From positions 1 through 54,855 of the forward strand of contig JAFGQN010000113.1 in NCBI GenBank assembly GCA_016935665.1: a stretch of DNA of 54,855 nucleotides, written 5' to 3'. The stretch is from Deltaproteobacteria bacterium (GTDB taxonomy: Bacteria > Myxococcota_A > Polyangia > JAAYKL01). Position 1 is the first letter of the stretch; every line of letters starts with the position of its first letter. Below the pieces are notes generated by a model. That model was not told the DNA's origin. It worked only from the letters and a program-made list of their open reading frames with translations, and ran no database searches. Position numbers and translations under genes: made by a program. Below, piece after piece: positions 8,555 to 17,235 of the stretch.

Positions 8555-9094
8555 TAAAAAGGGACCTTTTCTGCGGAGTTGTGGCGGCTTCAAACTGTGT
8601 TTCAGTCACTTCCTGCATGTTGTTAAAATCTTCATGCGACGGGTTTCGCATCTCTTCGCAGGGGTCGCGTGTCTGCTGCAGTGAGATGCGAAGAGAAAAT
8701 CCCCTAAGAAAAAAAAAGTGTGACAGAAGTGATTGACGAAGCGAATGAAAGGGAAAAAGGGCGTCCATTTTGGGACCCAGCGGTGTAAGCAGCATGGCAA
8801 GCAGACGTTGCACTGATAGCGGCATCCGTTGCAACGGGGCCTCCCGGCGATGAACGGACTCGAAGCGGGCAATGTTGCCGATTCGGTCATTTCCCTTTTT
8901 TTCAGGATAGGTGCTCCTGGCATTGCCCACAGGCGTTTCCACCGAAGGAATCACGCTGAAGAAAACCACCTTTATCAGAATCCGGCCACAATCTTTCAAA
9001 CTGCAAATCGGAGCGCCGGAATAAATTGTCTGTCAACGATAAATGAGGGCGCAGGCGCCGTGACCAGCGGGCTATTGCGGTACAGGTCCGCTTT
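8555..9094. other. Spacer between convergent transcription units, no gene seen
   Basis: This 540-base stretch separates the plus-strand sigma cluster from the minus-strand PHP operon. Open frames on both strands here have no start signal, no motif and unlikely composition. A run of A at 8706-8716 is the only conspicuous feature. I see no RNA gene and no strong intrinsic terminator. Confidence 0.5.
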
Positions 9095-9997
9095 TCACAA
9101 TTCCAATGCCAAATCACGAAAAGACTGTAAAATAGCCATATCCATATTGCGACAATCAATGGCCCCGGGGAGAATTTGGGGTTTGTGTTTGCCATGGAAA
9201 TCGCTGCCGCACGTAATGCGCTGTCCGCAATTTTGAGCTATCTCCAAAAACAGATCGGTTTCTTCCCTGCTGTGATAGCTGCTGAATACCTCTATCCCTT
9301 CGATGCCGGTTTCGAGAATCGCCAATAGCGTCTGTCGCATTTGCGCGGATGGCACTCGAAGTGAGGCTCCCGGATGCGCGAGGACCGGTATGCCACCTGT
9401 GTCTTTGATAATCCGCACCACATCCCGCAAATCGGGCCAATGCTTCTCAACATACGCCGGTTTTCCTCTGGTGCAGAAGTCGTAGTAAAAATGCACGTTG
9501 GGCATATCGCTTTTGCTCGCCCCGGGTCTGTAGGGCGCCAGTCTGGCGTCATCCAGGTGTACGGGCGATTGCAGCAACACCTCCGCAATATCTTCGGCCA
9601 CGGGAATGGGATTCATCGATTGGTGCAAAACCGCCGCTTCGGTAACTTCAAACCCCAGGGATTGAAGCTTTCGAATCGCCCCCATAAACGAATTTTTCTC
9701 CTCTGCCTTTGCATTTCGTTCAATTTCAGCGAAAGCAGGGTCTTCGATATTAATGCCATATCCGAGCACATGCAGATTCAACTCATCGAATCCACAGTCA
9801 ATTTCAATACCCGCCAGCATTTTTACGTCTGCGATGTTTGCCGATGCCACAACCTCTTTCACGCCGCCGACACTGTTGTGGTCGGTAATTGATATCATCG
9901 ACAAACCGCGCTGGGTTGCCAATTTGACAAGTTCGGCAGGCGCAAACTCTCCATCGGAACTGAACGCCGAATGAATATGAAGGTCAACGGTACTCAT
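9095..9997 (-). CDS. PHP-domain phosphoesterase (nucleotide phosphatase / RNase AM-like)
   Basis: A 300-residue PHP-family metal phosphoesterase. Metal-binding motifs are visible: DLHIHSAFSSDG (residues 5-16), SITDHNSVGG, AGIEIDCG, PVLAHPGAS and GSDFHGKHKP near residue 280. The layout with a helical insertion between about residues 90 and 170 matches the YciV/RNase AM and 3',5'-nucleotide bisphosphate phosphatase group, which hydrolyses phosphomonoesters of nucleotides or short RNAs in the cytoplasm. Substrate specificity cannot be read. Its ATG overlaps the stop of the DeoR-type regulator gene by four bases, so the two are one operon with the regulator first. Confidence 0.88.
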   Translation of the reverse strand: MSTVDLHIHSAFSSDGEFAPAELVKLATQRGLSMISITDHNSVGGVKEVVASANIADVKMLAGIEIDCGFDELNLHVLGYGINIEDPAFAEIERNAKAEEKNSFMGAIRKLQSLGFEVTEAAVLHQSMNPIPVAEDIAEVLLQSPVHLDDARLAPYRPGASKSDMPNVHFYYDFCTRGKPAYVEKHWPDLRDVVRIIKDTGGIPVLAHPGASLRVPSAQMRQTLLAILETGIEGIEVFSSYHSREETDLFLEIAQNCGQRITCGSDFHGKHKPQILPGAIDCRNMDMAILQSFRDLALEL

Positions 9998-10767
9998 GAC
10001 TCACCTTTTTCGATACGAATGGAAAGATTGCGGCATGGGAGCAGTCGTTCATCCGGAGTGGATTGTTCGGTCACAATCACGCTCACGCATTCCATGGGGG
10101 CGATGAAAAACGGTGCGGCGGTACCGAACTTGTCGGAGGTTGCAGGCACAATCACCATCCGTGAATTGCGGATGATTTGGCGCTTGATGTCCACTTCCTC
10201 AAAGCGCGTGCATGTTATTCCCGTATCGGCGTCAATGCTGCAGGCGCCCAGCAGACACACATCCGCACGGATATTTCGAAACTGGTCCATGACACCGCTT
10301 CCGTTAAGAATCATCGACTCGCCATCTACCGTTCCGCCTGGCATAATGACACGAAGATGTCTGTGGCTGCCGAGTGTCATGGCCACCGGAAGGCTGTGGG
10401 TGACAACCGTCGCGGTGAAGTCGGAAGATAAATGGCGAGCCACTTCTTCAACGGTGGTCCCGCTGTCCATAAAAATAACCTGTCCTTCCTGCAGCAGCGC
10501 TACCGTTTTTTTGGCTATTTGCATTTTCGCAGTACTGTTTTGCTCTTTGCGCAAATGATACGCAGCGGTCGCCGGCGAACGAGGCAACGCCCCCCCATGG
10601 GTTCGGTTGAGCTGATTGGTCCTTTCGAGCTGAATCAGATCTCGGCGAATGGTGTCGGCCGAAACGCCCAGACGTCTGCTCAAATCCTGGGCCGTAACCT
10701 TTCCCTCTTCACTCAGAATCGTTGCAATTCTGGATCGCCGCTCTTCCGGCAAATATGTCGTTACCAT
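9994..10767 (-). CDS. DeoR/GlpR-family transcriptional regulator
   Basis: The 257-residue protein has the DeoR winged HTH at the N-terminus (RRSRIATILSEEGKVTAQDL, then RRLGVSADTIRRDLIQLE) and a following THGGALP motif typical of the family. The C-terminal ~180 residues form the DeoR sensor domain, related to ribose-5-phosphate-isomerase folds (IFMDSGTTVEEVARHL, VVTHSLPVAM, GGTVDGESM, LGACSIDADTGITC). Such regulators usually bind sugar phosphates and repress neighbouring genes. The gene is first in an operon with the PHP phosphoesterase and is divergent from a VOC-fold gene. The shared promoter region carries phased TGCA repeats, which could be its operator. Confidence 0.9.
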   Translation of the reverse strand: MVTTYLPEERRSRIATILSEEGKVTAQDLSRRLGVSADTIRRDLIQLERTNQLNRTHGGALPRSPATAAYHLRKEQNSTAKMQIAKKTVALLQEGQVIFMDSGTTVEEVARHLSSDFTATVVTHSLPVAMTLGSHRHLRVIMPGGTVDGESMILNGSGVMDQFRNIRADVCLLGACSIDADTGITCTRFEEVDIKRQIIRNSRMVIVPATSDKFGTAAPFFIAPMECVSVIVTEQSTPDERLLPCRNLSIRIEKGES

Positions 10768-10804
10768 ACAGTTTTACCTTTCCGTTGCACTTTTATCCCG
10801 TTGA

Positions 10805-10890
10805 CGCACGCAAAACATTGCATAGTCATGCATAAAATAGCATAATTACCAAGCAAAAAATGCACAAACTTGCAACAACATGCAAACAAG
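10805..10890. promoter_or_regulatory. Divergent promoter region with two sets of 10-bp-phased TGCA repeats
   Basis: TGCA occurs at 10819 and 10829, with AGCA at 10839, so the spacing is 10 bases. A second set has TGCA at 10861, 10871 and 10881, again every 10 bases. The sets lie between the start of the DeoR-type gene (10767, minus) and the VOC gene (10958, plus). Helical phasing puts all half-sites on one DNA face. DeoR-family repressors are known to bind tandem direct repeats, so an autoregulatory operator is a reasonable inference. Confidence 0.5.
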
Positions 10891-10957
10891 GTTAACCCAA
10901 ACAACTCATTAAACATGACAAAGCGCTCACCGGCGCAACGGAAAGGCAGGAATAAAA

Positions 10958-11359
10958 ATGAAATGCCACCACATTGCTTTTTGGACCAATGATATTGAAA
11001 AACTGGCGACTTTTTACAAACGTTACTTTGAGGGACATGTACTGTTCCGCCATTCAATTGATGACTTCCGATGCATTTTTATGCGTATCTGCGAAGGGGT
11101 GCTCATCGAAATCATGTCGCGCACCGGATTGTCTGCAACAAATTCACACGAGCGGGTGGGTTACTCCCATTTGTCCCTCGAAGTGGCGAGTCGGGCGGAG
11201 GTCAATCGCCTGACCGAGTATTTTCGGGGACACAATGTTCCCCTGGTGAAAGACAGGGAACAGTATGACGACGGATTCTACGAAAGCGCCATTTTGGACC
11301 CGGACGGTAACATTATCGAACTGGCATACATAGATCGAAATGTAAATCCAATGGTTTAA
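10958..11359 (+). CDS. VOC-superfamily (glyoxalase-fold) protein
   Basis: This 133-residue single-domain protein has the two beta-alpha-beta-beta-beta modules of the vicinal oxygen chelate fold. It starts MKCHHIAFWTNDIEKLATFY with His5 as the first metal ligand. GYSHLSLEVAS carries the second-module His, and SAILDPDGNIIELAYID carries the terminal Glu. That set fits a metal-dependent lactoylglutathione-lyase-like or dioxygenase-like enzyme of the cytoplasm; the exact substrate is not deducible. AGGCAGGAA lies just upstream of the ATG. It is divergent from the DeoR-type regulator and probably controlled by it through the repeats between them. Confidence 0.88.
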   Translation: MKCHHIAFWTNDIEKLATFYKRYFEGHVLFRHSIDDFRCIFMRICEGVLIEIMSRTGLSATNSHERVGYSHLSLEVASRAEVNRLTEYFRGHNVPLVKDREQYDDGFYESAILDPDGNIIELAYIDRNVNPMV

Positions 11360-11377
11360 TAAAAAAAATGAGGAAGT

Positions 11378-12283
11378 TTAAAACTGAGAGAAGAACTCCC
11401 AGGATACGTCGGGAATCCAGTTGCTGGAGGTGGAATCGTTGCTTTCAGCCTGGTGACCGCCATTGAAGGTGCACACTTTGGTGGGATGGTTCTCGTCGCA
11501 TCCTTCAAAGTCGTAACACACATGGTCGCCGTTTTTCCAGGTGGGGATGTCCCCCGGTATGGTGCAATTGTTGTCTTCGGCCTTTTCCAGACCCAGCCAT
11601 TTCGCGCCGTTGGTGCTGCCGTTCTGGTCCCATGGATATGTGGTGTCGCCCATACCGGTGGTCTGCATCCAGGCAATGGGCTCGTGGGTCTTCCGGGGGA
11701 GCCAGATGTTGTAGTTGGCCGGGGCAATGCCCACTGCGGCGCGAATGTCTTTTTGATGATTCGTCGACAGTGAGTACGTGATCATTCCCACCGAAGCTGA
11801 ATCCGGTGGCAAAGACGCGCGAGGTGTCGAAACAGAGATTCTCTTTAGCGAAGGCCAAAAGGTCATCGAACAGGGCATGGTCCTTCTCCTGCCAGGTTTG
11901 GCCATCCGAGCTGGGGGCGATAAAAATGGCCGGCTCCCCTTTTTGCTCTGCAATCGTTTTGAGGCCGTACATTTTGTTGTTGACCATATCCTGATAGCGG
12001 GAGCCAATCCAGTGGGAAATGTAGAACAGGCAATACGGCTTGTTTTCTTCGTAGTTGGCGGGAATATCGAGATAATAAACCCGATTCTGGTTGGAACTGT
12101 TGATGGTTCGCTCGCCTGTTTTTAAAGTTGTTGGCGTCCCGCAGGCGTCGCTCAGCACGGCTCATTGCCAATCGGGTAATTGCCGGGGGTCCCATTATTG
12201 GTATCGGAGTCGGAATCGCCATCCGAATCACTGAAATCGGACCCATTAGAAGGTACTGTCAAGAGGTAAAACGAATCCATTGT
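11378..12283 (-). pseudogene. Frameshifted secreted esterase (PHB depolymerase / feruloyl-esterase-like)
   Basis: Three consecutive minus-strand frames join into one alpha/beta-hydrolase. A Ser/Asp-rich linker (SNGSDFSDSDGDSDSD) ends at about 12160, where a frame change is needed to enter SDACGTPTTLKTGE. That frame continues through YYLDIPANYEENKPY to the nucleophile motif GFSFGG near 11785. There one extra G (GGTGGGAATG) shifts the frame. The reading resumes as MITYSLSTNHQKDIRAAVG and runs to VCTFNGGHQ, which holds the catalytic His, and the end SWEFFSQF. The signal peptide is not found upstream of the linker. The intact family cleaves esters of polyhydroxyalkanoate or feruloylated polysaccharide outside the cell. 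Two indels plus a missing export signal suggest a dead gene, though assembly errors could mimic the indels. Confidence 0.75.
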
Positions 12284-12864
12284 GCCTCGTTCGCACTTTT
12301 TTCGTCTGATGGGTGACTCCTGCCTAACTCTGGGCCAAACTGGTCGAGAAATTTCGGTCAATCACACATGAGGTCATAGCCGACTTCAACATACTCCTAA
12401 ACAAAGGGCTTTTGGAAGAAGGCCCATAAAGCAGAAAAAAACCTGATCAAACCTGCAATATTTTCGTGATACTTGTTGAGAAACAAAAATTTAAAATCAG
12501 CGTATTGTTGCGCCGTTAGACGACAGCGAAGTAAAAGAATCCAATGATGCTGAACGGCGTATCTTTTTTCTAATGGAATCTTACTGCCACGAATGCTATT
12601 TTTGCGTTCATGAGATCAATCGCAAACAAAAACAAGGGGATTTCGCCGAACGGAAGGTAAAACGGAAATGGGTTTTGTCCGCCTAAGGACGCCACAAGGA
12701 ATATCATTTCCAGGCAACGATACTTTTTCTGATTTTTCAAAGAAGCATCATGCAAAAAGTGGTTTTCATAGAAATATGCGTTATGTGCCGGTACACGTCA
12801 GGATGGGTTTCCTATTTAGTACAGCTGTATTGGTGGAAACCTCGTAGATAGAAAGAAGAACAAA
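12284..12864. other. Spacer with no recognised gene
   Basis: The 580 bases hold a few short open frames on the minus strand without start signals or recognisable motifs. The region just upstream of 12865 contains the AGAAAGAAG-type ribosome binding site of the next gene. I see no strong hairpin or RNA gene. It may contain further decayed N-terminal sequence of the esterase pseudogene. Confidence 0.45.
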
Positions 12865-13824
12865 TTGATAAAACAAGTTATCTGTCTGTTGATTATGACA
12901 ACGCTAATTTCCTGTCCAGTCGTTCACGGAGATGACCGGGAAGATGCCATGCGCGTTTTCAGGGAAGCCATTGATGCCTATGAACGGGGAGATTTCGACG
13001 AGGCAGCGGACAAATTCAGGGAAGCCAACAAATTAAAAAACAATTGGAAAATTTTCTACAATATCGGTCAGGCAGAAGCAGCGGCCGGCCGTACAGGCAT
13101 TGCGCTGGAGGCACTTGAAATCTACATCAGCGAAGGTGGCGACGCCATTCCCAAGCAACGTCAGGATGAAGTCCATGCTGAAATCAAGCGATTTCGAAAC
13201 ATCGTTGGTTTATTGGATATTGACTCCCCCGACGGTTGTATCGTGTACGTTGATGATATGGAACGGGGTGTGACGCCTCTTCCAGGGTCAATCTGGGTAT
13301 CAGCAGGTAAAACTCATACCCTTCGCGTCGTTCAAGACAAAAACGAATTGCTCAATTTGCAGTTTCGTTTGAACAGTGGGCAGCAAAAAAACATCTCAAT
13401 ACAAGAGGCCGCCGCAGACGAAACAACAGCACAGGAACAAATACCGATCCAGGACGCAGCCTCACCACCGAATAATAAAAAAAACAAGCTGAAAATTGCC
13501 GGATTGATCCTTACCATCACTGGCGGTGCTGTGGTCGTGGGGGGCGCGGTAGCCGGCGCCATCGCCATTGGAAAACGAGATGATTTTAATTCCGAATGCG
13601 GAAATGACGCCAGCGCAGCGTGTTCCAATGCTTCGGAGAAGTATTTAAACGCCTCGACGACTGCGGGCGTCGCTTCTACTATTCTATTTGTCACTGGAGG
13701 CGCGGTTGCAGCAACCGGCATCGTATTGCTGGTGGTAGGTAAAAAACGCGAATCGCGGACCGTATCGTTCCAGCCGGTGCTAAGCCCTGACATTGCCGGT
13801 TTAGAATTCAAACTGAGGTTTTAG
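12865..13824 (+). CDS. Exported TPR and PEGA-like membrane protein
   Basis: The start is TTG 12865, with AGAAAGAAG upstream. The 319-residue product has an N-terminal signal (IKQVICLLIMTTLISCPVVHG). Next are one or two TPR-like helix pairs (AMRVFREAIDAYERGDFDEA, FYNIGQAEAAAGR) over residues ~25-110. A PEGA-like beta segment follows (LLDIDSPDGCIVYVDDMERG, TPLPGSIWVSAGKTHTLRV), then a Gln/Ala linker. Two hydrophobic helices lie at about residues 210-235 and 268-295. This domain order is very common in Myxococcota envelope proteins of unknown role. The MopE/DUF1566 lipoprotein gene starts on the base after its stop, so the two are co-transcribed. A longer paralogue lies at 42353-43570. Confidence 0.83.
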   Translation: MIKQVICLLIMTTLISCPVVHGDDREDAMRVFREAIDAYERGDFDEAADKFREANKLKNNWKIFYNIGQAEAAAGRTGIALEALEIYISEGGDAIPKQRQDEVHAEIKRFRNIVGLLDIDSPDGCIVYVDDMERGVTPLPGSIWVSAGKTHTLRVVQDKNELLNLQFRLNSGQQKNISIQEAAADETTAQEQIPIQDAASPPNNKKNKLKIAGLILTITGGAVVVGGAVAGAIAIGKRDDFNSECGNDASAACSNASEKYLNASTTAGVASTILFVTGGAVAATGIVLLVVGKKRESRTVSFQPVLSPDIAGLEFKLRF

Positions 13825-15735
13825 ATGTTAAAGAGAAAGACAATTCACAAAATAATTACGCTACCTTTTATACTCTTTGCTTTTGGCTGCAACGCGATAC
13901 TCGGAACGGATGACATCAGTATCAAGTCTTCAACAGACTCCGCTGCGGACACAGATACCGACACAGATGCGGACACGGGCACGGACACCGATACGGACAA
14001 GGACACCGATACCGATACCAATGATTCAGGCGGTAGCTCCAGCGTTGATACCGACAGCAATACGGATACAGACAGTGGAACGAATATAGATACATATACA
14101 GATATGGATACGGCAGTCTGTGAACCATTCCAGAGTCGGAAATGCAAAAACGTATTGGGGAACTGTGCAAAGGGGAATGAAACGTGTCTCGAAGACGGTT
14201 CGGGTTGGTCCAATTGCAGTATTCTTCCCGAAACGTCGGACAGTTGTGAACTTGACGATGATGCCAACTGCAACGGCATGATGAATGAAGGCTGTAGTTG
14301 CACCGCGGAAAGCGTGCGTTCATGTGGTCCGGCCGATGAGGGCATTTGTAAAAGTGGCACCCAGAGCTGTATCGGTGGCACGTGGTCCAGTGACTGCATT
14401 GGGCAGGTCTTACCGGAAGAGCGGGACTGCGCGTCGGAAATCGACAACGACTGCGACGGTGTGCCGGACAACAATACCGATAGTGATTGTAACTGCATCC
14501 CCGGCGCGAAAAGGAGCTGCGATCCGTATGGAAAAGGCGGTATCGGTATTTGCACGCTCGGCGAGCAACGGTGCGTTTACGTCAACGGCACGTCCACCTC
14601 GGACTGGAGTTCCTCCTGCATTGGAGCGGTTGAACCAAAGGCGGAAGTATGTGATGAGAACCTCACCGATGAGGATTGTGACGGTATCGGCAATGAAGGC
14701 TGTAATTGCGTTATCGGTACAGAACAGGATTGCGGTACGAATGTTGGTGTCTGTGAATATGGTTCAAGAAGCTGTGAAGACGGCCTGTGGCCCACCGCCT
14801 GTGAGGGGGGCATTGAGCCCGGTACTAGAGATTGCAATTCATCAAAAGACAATGACTGTGACAATTTTGCGGATAATATCACGGACGATGTTTGCCAATG
14901 TGAAAATAGTAAGACTCGGTCCTGCCTGGTGCCTGGTGAGCAGGGCATATGCCAATCAGGAACTCAAAGCTGCATCATGGCCAATGACAATAGCAATAGT
15001 CACTGGGGAACCTGCCAAAGTATAAATCCCGCCGGTACCGAACTCTGCAATAATGACGATCTCGATGAAGACTGTGATGGATTGGTGAATGAAGGATGCG
15101 AATGCATCAACGGCAATGATGCGCAATGTGATGACGGAATCAGCTGTACCACTGATACGTGCAGCAATGGACAATGCAACAACATTGTCGCGAACTCTAA
15201 GTGTTTAATAGGCAATATCTGTTACGATAATAACGACGATAATTCAAACAACACATGCCAGTACTGCAACGCGGCAAACAACCAGAAGGGCTGGACAACG
15301 CGCGATAACGGTTGGTACGATAGTACGAACGGCTACTGCTGGCAAGTTACGCCGAACGCTCAGCCTCTGACCTACGCGGAAGCCGACTCATATTGTACGG
15401 GACTGGCGGAAGGCTGGCGGATACCCACCGTACATGAAGCAATAACGATAATGAGGGGATGCCAGGATGGCTCTCCTGTCAGTAAATCACTGCCGAGCCT
15501 ATGTACCGTAACAAATTGCAGCGTTGACTACTGTAACAGAGTCTCAGGCTGCGCCATGGGTTGTCCCACAGATGAATACTGGCCATCACAACTGGAAGGA
15601 GAAGCGGGACAATATTGGACTTCAACCTACTCGGACAGCGAACAAAGTTTGCTTTGGGGCGCTTCCTATAGCATGGGTTTTGTAATTAATACTTTCCGTG
15701 CTACGACACCAACCATGGTAAGATGCGTTCACTAA
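13825..15735 (+). CDS. Lipoprotein with MopE-like NDCDG repeats and a C-terminal DUF1566 domain
   Basis: The ATG directly abuts the previous stop. The 636-residue product has a lipobox (FILFAFGC), then an Asp/Thr linker to about residue 95. At least five Cys-rich MopE/Stigma-type units follow, each with a core like EIDNDCDGVPDN, NLTDEDCDGIGNEGC, SKDNDCDNFADN or DLDEDCDGLVNEGC. They alternate with short CxxG-containing modules (SGTQSCIGG, YGSRSCEDG). A Cys/Asn cluster follows (CDDGISCTTDTCSNGQC). The C-terminal ~140 residues match DUF1566/Lcl-type folds: YCWQVTPNAQPLTYAEADSY, GWRIPTVHEA, YWTSTYSD, MVRCVH. MopE-type motifs are associated with metal binding. It is presumably a surface adhesin or binding lipoprotein. 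Confidence 0.85.
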   Translation: MLKRKTIHKIITLPFILFAFGCNAILGTDDISIKSSTDSAADTDTDTDADTGTDTDTDKDTDTDTNDSGGSSSVDTDSNTDTDSGTNIDTYTDMDTAVCEPFQSRKCKNVLGNCAKGNETCLEDGSGWSNCSILPETSDSCELDDDANCNGMMNEGCSCTAESVRSCGPADEGICKSGTQSCIGGTWSSDCIGQVLPEERDCASEIDNDCDGVPDNNTDSDCNCIPGAKRSCDPYGKGGIGICTLGEQRCVYVNGTSTSDWSSSCIGAVEPKAEVCDENLTDEDCDGIGNEGCNCVIGTEQDCGTNVGVCEYGSRSCEDGLWPTACEGGIEPGTRDCNSSKDNDCDNFADNITDDVCQCENSKTRSCLVPGEQGICQSGTQSCIMANDNSNSHWGTCQSINPAGTELCNNDDLDEDCDGLVNEGCECINGNDAQCDDGISCTTDTCSNGQCNNIVANSKCLIGNICYDNNDDNSNNTCQYCNAANNQKGWTTRDNGWYDSTNGYCWQVTPNAQPLTYAEADSYCTGLAEGWRIPTVHEAITIMRGCQDGSPVSKSLPSLCTVTNCSVDYCNRVSGCAMGCPTDEYWPSQLEGEAGQYWTSTYSDSEQSLLWGASYSMGFVINTFRATTPTMVRCVH

Positions 15736-16241
15736 ATAAACGCGCATCAATTCAGTACAGTTTCCGCTATATCTGGTGGTGCGCGCGGGGAATGGACCGT
15801 TGTGGCGATTGATGAAAGCAGTAAACGCCTGATTTGCTGTCTGGCTGAATAATCGTCCAGGCGGAAAGAGGGATGGCGCGGTTTTTATCCTTAGGGCAGA
15901 TAAAAGCCATATCGCTTCTACCATCCATTCAGCATAATTCCTGATTTGCTTTTCACATCTAAGTTCATGCCCTTAAAAATAGCACTTATCCTTGGAAAAA
16001 TGCATCGCAGGCGTACCCAGAAAACCAGTGGACTCGTCACACAGCAAAGCGGGTGGCACCACTGCAATTAATGATATTAGCCGCCGCAATACTGTATGCT
16101 GCAAAAACCAAATGGGGATCTGTCTACAGGTGGGGCGAAAAGACGGTCACCAATACATTCGAGCTTAGCTCCGCTCACAACCTGGCAACGACAGTCGAGG
16201 CGTACCTTTAAATTGTTCAGGAATACGAAACGCCGTCAATG
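15736..16241. other. Spacer containing a dispersed repeat, no gene seen
   Basis: This 506-base region lies between the 3' ends of two convergent lipoprotein genes. Apart from the repeat at 15888-15977 it contains no convincing gene, RNA or strong terminator. Open frames here are antisense extensions of the flanking genes. Confidence 0.5.
15888..15977 (+). repeat. Dispersed intergenic repeat, copy 1
   Basis: About 90 bases beginning TCCTTAGGG and ending near AAGTTCATGCCC align with 30403-30493. By eye identity is roughly 70% with a single one-base gap; CAGCATAATT and AGTTCATG are identical. Both copies lie shortly downstream of gene ends. It has no obvious coding capacity or strong internal hairpin. 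Confidence 0.5.
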
Positions 16242-16988
16242 TCACAATACATCGGCCGAGTCGCACATCGAATCGGGAAAATATGTGTCACATGCGATTG
16301 AACACGCCTCGCAAAATACACACTCTGCGACGTCCAGATACATTTCCTTTGTGATCGCGTCCGCGGAGTCTAAACAGCGTTGTATCAGCGTTTCAGGGGA
16401 TGCCGACATGAGCGCTATGCTGACGCAGCTTTCGAGTATGACGCACCCTCTGTCGTCTTTGCAATCCTGTGTCACGTCGACGCACGGACCATACAACACC
16501 GCCCAACTGGCGCAGTCCAGCTGTCCTGGAGCTGCAAACCGAGGCATACACGGAGAATCACTGGAATTGTAACAGGCATCGTCTTTAAGTCGACATTCAG
16601 GGGCGGTATCCCATATCCGGTCACTGTCAGTGCTGTTTTCAGTGTCCGCTGATGCATTGCTGCTATCTGTGGATTCATCGACTGTAGATATTTTAACACA
16701 CATGGGGGTTCCCTGCTCCACTGTACATGTAGCCTGCCCCGACTGGCAATCCACCGCAACTCCCCAGCTGCCCAGCAAACACAGCATCACCCTATCCCCA
16801 TCACAAATCACATCACCGGTCTGGCAATCCTGCGGCAGATTTGCATCGGCTTCCAAATTTGAAACAGCGCTTTCAGATGGCTCAAGTTCTTTGGATGCAC
16901 TATCGGTTTCCAATTTTCCCAGAAATTCTCCTTCACACCCTGAAATCACCACCACCAATATGAACAGTATGAACCAGTTTTTTATCAT
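16242..16988 (-). CDS. Cys-rich lipoprotein of unknown function
   Basis: The internal ATG at 16988 is chosen because it begins an ideal lipoprotein signal (MIKNWFILFILVVVISGC); an upstream in-frame start would bury it. The product has 248 residues. Mature residues ~45-95 form a small Cys domain (QDCQTGDVICDGDRVMLCLL, VDCQSGQATC), like the QxCxxG..C units common in Myxococcota surface lipoproteins. A Ser/Asp/Thr linker follows. The C-terminal half has ten or more Cys, including CASWAVLYGPCVDVTQDC and CVFCEACSIACDTYF. No enzyme family is recognised. It is divergent from the LRR lipoprotein gene across ~250 bases. Confidence 0.78.
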   Translation of the reverse strand: MIKNWFILFILVVVISGCEGEFLGKLETDSASKELEPSESAVSNLEADANLPQDCQTGDVICDGDRVMLCLLGSWGVAVDCQSGQATCTVEQGTPMCVKISTVDESTDSSNASADTENSTDSDRIWDTAPECRLKDDACYNSSDSPCMPRFAAPGQLDCASWAVLYGPCVDVTQDCKDDRGCVILESCVSIALMSASPETLIQRCLDSADAITKEMYLDVAECVFCEACSIACDTYFPDSMCDSADVL

Positions 16989-17235
16989 GAACGCCCCCAC
17001 ATGGCAGCATACAATGCCTACAATAACCACATCGGCTTACACGAGGAAAACTTTAGAGAACAACCGATTTTCCATATTTATATCCCACTCCGAATAAATC
17101 AAGCAATCCGCTTTGTTCTGTGTTGGCGTCAGCACTTTTTACCTTCCTTTTTGCCTTTTTCATTAAATTTTTTTTTCCCCCACCGACTTTTGTGGCGTTG
17201 CGCTAAAAAATTGAACCACCAAAAAAGAGGGAATC

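Noticed and set aside
13845-14555. Minus-strand frame opposite the MopE-like repeats
   Set aside because: Ser/Val repeat product arises from the antisense of the GAT-ACG repeat; no start signal.
16051-16075. TGGCAC-containing stretch considered as a sigma-54 promoter
   Set aside because: The spacing and the second element do not match the TTGC consensus, and no gene start follows.
16096-16652. Plus-strand open frames opposite the Cys-rich lipoprotein gene
   Set aside because: The minus strand has a perfect lipoprotein signal and Cys pattern; the plus frames have neither.
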